A stretch of DNA of 8,739 nt from Candidatus Methanofastidiosia archaeon (GTDB taxonomy: Archaea > Methanobacteriota_B > Thermococci > Methanofastidiosales > Methanofastidiosaceae), in contig PWMA01000088.1 of NCBI GenBank assembly GCA_003558335.1, positions 1 through 8,739 of the forward strand. Direction: 5' to 3'. Below, in pieces: positions 5,522 to 8,739 of the stretch. The notes under the pieces are model-generated. The model saw only the letters and a program-made list of their open reading frames with translations. It searched no databases and was not told the DNA's origin. The translations under genes were made by a program, and so were the position numbers. The stretch's first letter is position 1. Each line of letters opens with the position of its first letter.

Positions 5522-6166
5522 ATGAATATTTGTGTAATAACTGATATACATGGAAAGAAAAGTTCTTTGAAAAAATTATTTGATGTTATAAATATAAAAG
5601 ATTTTGATTTATTGCTTTGTTGTGGTGACATTACTTCTTTCGGCGGGGAAAAAGAAGTAATGGAAATTTTAGATATTATACCGGACATTCCTTTTTATAC
5701 CGTCTTTGGCAACTGTGATCGAAAAGAAGTAAAGGAATATATTGATTTAAAAGGTATTTCGCTTCACGAAAAAGAAGTCAAAATAGGTAGTTACACTGTA
5801 GGAGGATTTGGAGGCTCAAATAAATCTCCCTTTGGAACCCCTTCAGAGTATAGTGAAGAAGAAATAATGGAAGGTCTTTCAAGACTTTCTTTTGAAAATA
5901 TGATACTCGTGACTCACGTTCCGCCTTATGAGACTAAATTAGATAAGATCGGTAAAGATACTTCAATAGGAAGTACTTCAGTTAGAAGCATTATAGAAAA
6001 AATGAAACCTATTGTTGCAGTTTCTGGTCACGTTCACGAATCAAGAGCTATAGACTCTATTGATAATACCAAGATATTAAATCCTGGGCCATTACAGAGC
6101 GGATACTATGGTGTGGTAAAAATAGAGAAAACAGATGTGAAAGTTGAATTGAAAGAGATTTATTGA
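5522..6166 (+). CDS. Calcineurin-like metallophosphoesterase
   Basis: A 214-aa cytoplasmic protein with all metal-binding motifs of the calcineurin-like superfamily: TDIHG (residues 7-11; Asp8, His10), CGDIT (34-38; Asp36), GNCD (63-66; Asn64, Asp66), THVPP (131-135; His132) and SGHVHE (168-173; His170, His172). These residues bind two divalent metals that hydrolyse phosphomono- or diesters. The short form with LNPGP near the C-terminus resembles the archaeal and bacterial Icc/YfcE-like group, whose substrates are mostly unknown. The start at ATG 5522 places the motif D-x-H at residue 8, as is usual, and agrees with the TATA spacing; a TTG at 5507 would add five residues (MFYVF) but sits directly after the TATA element. 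Probably monocistronic. Confidence 0.92.
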   Translation: MNICVITDIHGKKSSLKKLFDVINIKDFDLLLCCGDITSFGGEKEVMEILDIIPDIPFYTVFGNCDRKEVKEYIDLKGISLHEKEVKIGSYTVGGFGGSNKSPFGTPSEYSEEEIMEGLSRLSFENMILVTHVPPYETKLDKIGKDTSIGSTSVRSIIEKMKPIVAVSGHVHESRAIDSIDNTKILNPGPLQSGYYGVVKIEKTDVKVELKEIY

Positions 6167-6171
6167 ATATA

Positions 6172-6180
6172 TTTAAATAT
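6172..6180 (+). promoter_or_regulatory. TATA element of the small anchored-protein gene (leaderless)
   Basis: TTTAAATAT is centred 25 bases before the ATG at 6201, directly after the phosphoesterase stop. No Shine-Dalgarno sequence precedes the ATG. Confidence 0.6.
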
Positions 6181-6200
6181 ACATAGAATAAATTAATTGC

Positions 6201-6620
6201 ATGGTTGACCTCATAGTAACAGTCTTGTTAGCTGCATTGATTATTGCCCTAGTAATCTATTTCTTCTATCCTATTAAAAAGAAAGGTATTCCAAAAGCAC
6301 CTATTAAAAAATCAGCACGCAAAGATGGATTTAATGAAGTTCCATATTATTCAGATGATGTAGTAGTAGAGGATGAACTATTAGGGATGAAAATGATATG
6401 GGATTCTTATACAGATAGAGTTGAAAATTTTATAAAATATCTTGAAAACTCTAAAGGTACCAATGATCCCAAAGTAATAAGCACCTTTCAAGAAATAGAA
6501 GGGGAATATGTAAAGATGAAAAAAAGACTCCGGCCTTTCCTAAGAGACAGTATGATAGAAAAAATGGATAAAAGAATTCTTTATGCTAGACAACTTGCAA
6601 ATAAGAAATTTCGTTATTGA
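6201..6620 (+). CDS. Small membrane-anchored protein of unknown function
   Basis: A 139-aa protein I do not recognise. Residues 3-24 form one hydrophobic membrane segment, followed by a strongly basic stretch (KKKGIPKAPIKKSARK, 26-41), so the rest should face the cytoplasm. An acidic linker (about 50-60, SDDVVVEDEL) leads to a helical, charged C-terminal domain (about 60-137) with alternating acidic and basic residues, ending in a Lys/Arg-rich tail. There are no cysteines and no catalytic motif. The architecture suits a scaffold or tether binding a cytoplasmic partner. It has its own TATA element with leaderless spacing. It is a real gene by coding character and promoter position; function is open. 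Confidence 0.75.
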   Translation: MVDLIVTVLLAALIIALVIYFFYPIKKKGIPKAPIKKSARKDGFNEVPYYSDDVVVEDELLGMKMIWDSYTDRVENFIKYLENSKGTNDPKVISTFQEIEGEYVKMKKRLRPFLRDSMIEKMDKRILYARQLANKKFRY

Positions 6621-6644
6621 ATGGCAATCGTTCGTACAATAAAC

Positions 6645-6653
6645 TTTAATATT
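6645..6653 (+). promoter_or_regulatory. Candidate TATA element of the BASS transporter gene (leaderless)
   Basis: TTTAATATT is centred 25 bases before the ATG at 6674. A better-looking TTTATATAT at 6661-6669 is too close to the ATG to serve that start. No Shine-Dalgarno sequence is present. Confidence 0.4.
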
Positions 6654-6673
6654 ACAGATTTTTATATATTATA

Positions 6674-7606
6674 ATGTTTGGAACTCCTCTAATTATTATT
6701 ATTTTTTCTATAATAATAGGCATTTTTTTCCCTTCGTATGGTAAAGAACTTTCACCAATAATACCATTTTTACAAGGTAGTTTAATCTTTTTATCTACAA
6801 TTAAGGTTGATTTTAATATATACAAAAAATATGCAACTCTCATAAAACCTTTCTTATTAGGATTGGCCACTACCTATATTTTTATCCCCATAGTTTTCTT
6901 TTCAGTAGGTTTTTTATTACTTAACTTAGATTTAATCAATTTGCCGCTATTTATTGGGATTGTTATAACTGCAGTTGTTCCTCTGGCAGCAGGGTCTACC
7001 TTGATATGGTCCAAAGAGTTAGGGGGAAAAGTTGAGATTACTTTGCTGTTGGTAGTAACAACAATAATGATGGCGCCTTTAGTAACTCCTTCTTACATAT
7101 ACCTGTTCTTAAGAGATGAAGTAATCGTCAACGCCCCAAGAATGTTTTTAGAGATGGCATTGATAATATTTGTTCCAATTTTGATTTCTATTCCTATAAA
7201 AAAAAGACTTAAAAAAGAGTTGAGTTCCAATATTTCATTTTTATTGATAGGTGCAATAATATATATAGCAGTTTCTAGGAGTTCAGAAAGGCTTGATATA
7301 GTAAAAGATTATCTATTAATTTCAATAATACTGTCCTTGAGTTTTATAGTTATTACTATTTTATTCCTAACATTTTTTTCAAAGATATTGAATCTTAAAA
7401 GAGATGAGAAAGAATCAATTCTAGTACCCTCATTTTTTAAGAACATAAGTCTTGCAATAATTGTTGTCTTATTTTTTGAGCCTGAGGTAGCTTTCTTTCC
7501 TGTAATATATTATATCACAGAACAGGTAATTCCTCCAATATATTATGAGGTAAGAAAGCTAAAATTAAAACCAAGAACTATAAATATTGAAAATCTATTT
7601 TATTAG
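6674..7606 (+). CDS. Bile acid:sodium symporter (BASS/SBF) superfamily transporter
   Basis: A 310-aa integral membrane protein with nine to ten hydrophobic segments (roughly 4-20, 28-43, 57-82, 91-105, 122-145, 158-176, 188-202, 213-237, 252-268, 271-288). Features of the BASS/SBF fold are the unwound crossover around VVPLAAGSTLIWSKELGG (101-118) and the second around SFFKNISLAIIVVLFFEPE (253-271), equivalent to the two discontinuous helices that bind sodium and substrate. Family members carry organic anions such as bile acids, pantoate or pyruvate; the Acr3 arsenite exporters belong to the same superfamily, but this protein has no cysteine at all, which argues against an Acr3 role. The substrate is not predictable. 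The next gene starts 8 bases after the stop, so the two form an operon. Confidence 0.8.
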   Translation: MFGTPLIIIIFSIIIGIFFPSYGKELSPIIPFLQGSLIFLSTIKVDFNIYKKYATLIKPFLLGLATTYIFIPIVFFSVGFLLLNLDLINLPLFIGIVITAVVPLAAGSTLIWSKELGGKVEITLLLVVTTIMMAPLVTPSYIYLFLRDEVIVNAPRMFLEMALIIFVPILISIPIKKRLKKELSSNISFLLIGAIIYIAVSRSSERLDIVKDYLLISIILSLSFIVITILFLTFFSKILNLKRDEKESILVPSFFKNISLAIIVVLFFEPEVAFFPVIYYITEQVIPPIYYEVRKLKLKPRTINIENLFY

Positions 7607-7610
7607 AGGA
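7605..7610 (+). promoter_or_regulatory. Shine-Dalgarno site of the MGMT-like gene
   Basis: AGAGGA overlaps the stop codon of the transporter gene and lies 4 bases before the ATG at 7615. It supports translation from a shared mRNA, in contrast to the leaderless first genes of the neighbouring units. Confidence 0.6.
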
Positions 7611-7614
7611 TAAA

Positions 7615-8085
7615 ATGAGTAAAAAAAATAAATCATGGAAGCAAAAGTTAGAAGATAGTAGGGATTTGCCCAAAGTTGTGTCAATAACTGGTAATATGCG
7701 TAAAAAATGGGGAGAGGGAACTGTTGTCATACCGACCCCTATCGAGGTAAATGAGATCATGAAAAAGATTCCTCTTGGAAAACTAATAACGACTGATCAG
7801 ATAAGAAAAAAGCTTGCAGAAAAACATCATGCGAGTATTGGATGTCCTTTGACTACAGGCATTTTTATCTGGATAAGTGCCAACGCTGCAAATGAAGCAG
7901 CTTTAGAAGGAAAAACTGAAATTACACCATACTGGAGAACGTTAAAAACAGGAGGTATAGTTAATGAAAAATATACAGGAGGAGTTTCATACCAAAAACA
8001 ACTTTTGGAAAGAGAGGACCACATTGTAATTCAAAAAAGAAAAAAATACGCAGTTAAAGATTATGAAAGCAAATTAGTTCTATAA
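7615..8085 (+). CDS. MGMT-family (alkyltransferase-like) protein lacking the catalytic cysteine
   Basis: A 156-aa protein whose middle resembles the DNA-binding domain of O6-alkylguanine-DNA alkyltransferase. IPLGKLITTDQIRKKLAEKH (residues 52-71) fits the IPxGxVxTYGxIA helix-turn-helix region, and PYWRTLKTGG (105-114) with YTGGVSYQKQLLERE (120-134) align with PCHRVIxxxG...GGxxxKxxLLxxEG. The methyl-accepting Cys is Tyr106 and the next His is Trp107, so direct alkyl transfer is not possible; alkyltransferase-like proteins (Atl, PWHR) instead bind damaged bases and recruit nucleotide excision repair. Cys77 (SIGCP) is in a different position. I recall related archaeal and bacterial proteins sharing PYWR, so this is a family trait rather than a recent mutation, but none has a role I can cite. 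Translated by its own ribosome binding site, in an operon with the BASS transporter. Confidence 0.8.
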   Translation: MSKKNKSWKQKLEDSRDLPKVVSITGNMRKKWGEGTVVIPTPIEVNEIMKKIPLGKLITTDQIRKKLAEKHHASIGCPLTTGIFIWISANAANEAALEGKTEITPYWRTLKTGGIVNEKYTGGVSYQKQLLEREDHIVIQKRKKYAVKDYESKLVL

Positions 8086-8104
8086 TTTTTAAACAAAAAT
8101 AGCC

Positions 8105-8121
8105 TTTTTATTTGTTCTTTT
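8105..8121 (+). terminator. T-rich terminator after the MGMT-like gene
   Basis: TTTTTATTTGTTCTTTT lies about 20 bases after the stop codon, with another T5 run at 8086-8090. No strong hairpin precedes it. Typical archaeal oligo-T termination signal before the next promoter. Confidence 0.5.
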
Positions 8122-8131
8122 AGTAAAAAGC

Positions 8132-8145
8132 TTTTTAAAAATATA
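8132..8145 (+). promoter_or_regulatory. TATA region of the pyruvate oxidoreductase operon
   Basis: TTTTTAAAAATATA, centred about 33 bases before the TTG start at 8172. Transcription would begin near 8161-8165. It overlaps the right arm of a 14-base palindrome TAAAAAGCTTTTTA (8124-8137), which may be chance. Confidence 0.45.
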
Positions 8146-8160
8146 AGAGCAGTATTCTAT

Positions 8161-8167
8161 AGAGGGA
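8161..8167 (+). promoter_or_regulatory. Shine-Dalgarno site supporting a TTG start
   Basis: AGAGGGA ends 4 bases before the TTG at 8172. No ATG or GTG lies in frame nearby, and the family normally begins with a residue or two before the [10 protein letters not shown] core, so the TTG is the best start. Confidence 0.6.
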
Positions 8168-8171
8168 TTTT

Positions 8172-8714
8172 TTGATAGAGATTAGGTTTCATGGTAGAGG
8201 TGGACAAGGTGCCGTAGTTGCATCAAATATTTTAGCAGATGCAGCTTTTAGAGAGGGAAAATTTGTTCAAGCTTTTCCATATTTTGGTGTTGAAAGGAGA
8301 GGTGCCCCTGTTACTTCTTTTACGAGAATAGATAAAAATCCCATTAAAATAAGAAGCCAGGTTTATAATCCAAATTATATTGTTGTGCTTGACCCCACGC
8401 TGATGAATGTAACTGATGTTACTTTGGGTTTAAAAGAAGATGGGCTAGTTTTAATTAATTCAGATAAAGATCCTAACCACTATAACCTTTCTTTTAAGAC
8501 TGTAACTGTTGATGCTACTTCAATTGCAATTGAGAATAAACTTGGTTCTAAATTAGCCCCTATTGTAAATACATCTGTCCTTGGTGCTTTTGCCAAAATA
8601 TCTAGAGAAGTTATGCTCGAATCAGTTGTTTTAGCAATACAGGAAAGTGTACCTTCAAAAAAAGATGAAAACATTAAGGCTGCTAGAGAAGCATATGATA
8701 AAGTAATAATGTAA
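8172..8714 (+). CDS. porG: Pyruvate:ferredoxin oxidoreductase (pyruvate synthase), gamma subunit
   Basis: A 180-aa subunit of the four-subunit 2-oxoacid:ferredoxin oxidoreductase that interconverts pyruvate and acetyl-CoA plus CO2 in anaerobes, using thiamine diphosphate, Fe-S clusters and ferredoxin. The gamma domain is shown by [11 protein letters not shown] (residues 5-15) near the N-terminus, [19 protein letters not shown] (35-53) and [14 protein letters not shown] (60-73), all matching the POR-gamma family; the ERRGAPV block is typical of the pyruvate-type enzymes rather than 2-oxoglutarate or indolepyruvate ones, though 2-ketoisovalerate (VOR) enzymes are close. Length fits the stand-alone subunit. 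The start codon is TTG with AGAGGGA upstream. In archaea the order gamma-delta-alpha-beta is common, and a new reading frame does begin 7 bases after the stop. In a methanogen or acetogen-like metabolism it would fix CO2; elsewhere it would oxidise pyruvate. Confidence 0.93.
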
Positions 8715-8721
8715 TGATTAT

Positions 8722-8739
8722 ATGAAAAAATTAGAAAAA
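8722..8739 (+). CDS. Start of next gene, possibly pyruvate oxidoreductase delta (ferredoxin) subunit
   Basis: Six codons from an ATG, MKKLEK, run off the right edge. The 7-base gap after porG suggests the same operon. By the usual archaeal gene order the next gene would encode the small 2[4Fe-4S] delta subunit, but six residues cannot prove it, and the Shine-Dalgarno sequence is weak (TGAT). Confidence 0.35.

Noticed and set aside
6674..7606. Arsenite exporter Acr3 for the BASS-type transporter
   Set aside because: Acr3 needs a conserved membrane cysteine; this protein contains none, and no ars regulator or reductase is nearby.
8124..8137. Palindrome TAAAAAGCTTTTTA before porG as an operator
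   Set aside because: Short, A/T-run based, and overlaps the T-rich terminator and TATA regions; chance is enough to explain it.

Overview
The window looks like a piece of an A+T-rich archaeal chromosome, probably from an anaerobic euryarchaeote-like lineage. The evidence is: TATA elements centred about 23-26 bases before several ATG codons that have no Shine-Dalgarno sequence (leaderless transcripts); Shine-Dalgarno sequences (AGGTGA, GGGTGA, AGAGGA) mainly at genes inside operons; T-rich terminators without hairpins; a stand-alone gamma subunit of pyruvate:ferredoxin oxidoreductase (four-subunit archaeal type); an archaeal Prx6-type peroxiredoxin; and a nicotianamine-synthase-like domain. 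I cannot name the genus. No tRNA, rRNA, CRISPR array, insertion sequence or integrase is visible.

Left part (1-3473, minus strand): a three-gene iron-uptake operon. In order of transcription these are a fusion of a nicotianamine-synthase-like methyltransferase-fold domain with a C-terminal FeoA domain, a compact FeoB ferrous-iron transporter, and a UPF0104/lysylphosphatidylglycerol-synthase-TM-type membrane protein that runs off the window. The joining of a putative metallophore-synthase domain to FeoA, directly ahead of FeoB, is the most striking thing here.

Centre (3474-3844): a long A+T-rich divergent promoter region. On the feo side it has two copies of a TTTnGGnnnnCCnAAA palindrome, reminiscent of DtxR/IdeR-family metal-repressor operators, flanking a TATA element, plus several ATTTGAAC-type boxes, two of them forming a perfect 9-bp inverted repeat. 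On the other side it carries the promoter of a peroxiredoxin gene.

Right part (3845-8739, plus strand): peroxiredoxin; a class I SAM methyltransferase; a spacer with an 11-bp inverted repeat; a calcineurin-like phosphoesterase; a small membrane-anchored protein; a BASS-type transporter in tight linkage with a cysteine-less MGMT-like (alkyltransferase-like) protein; and the start of a pyruvate:ferredoxin oxidoreductase operon (gamma subunit, then the first codons of the next gene). Most of these are separate short transcription units with their own TATA elements.

Together the feo operon and the divergent peroxiredoxin suggest a local iron-acquisition and peroxide-defence neighbourhood. The genes further right look like ordinary housekeeping or accessory units with no clear common pathway.
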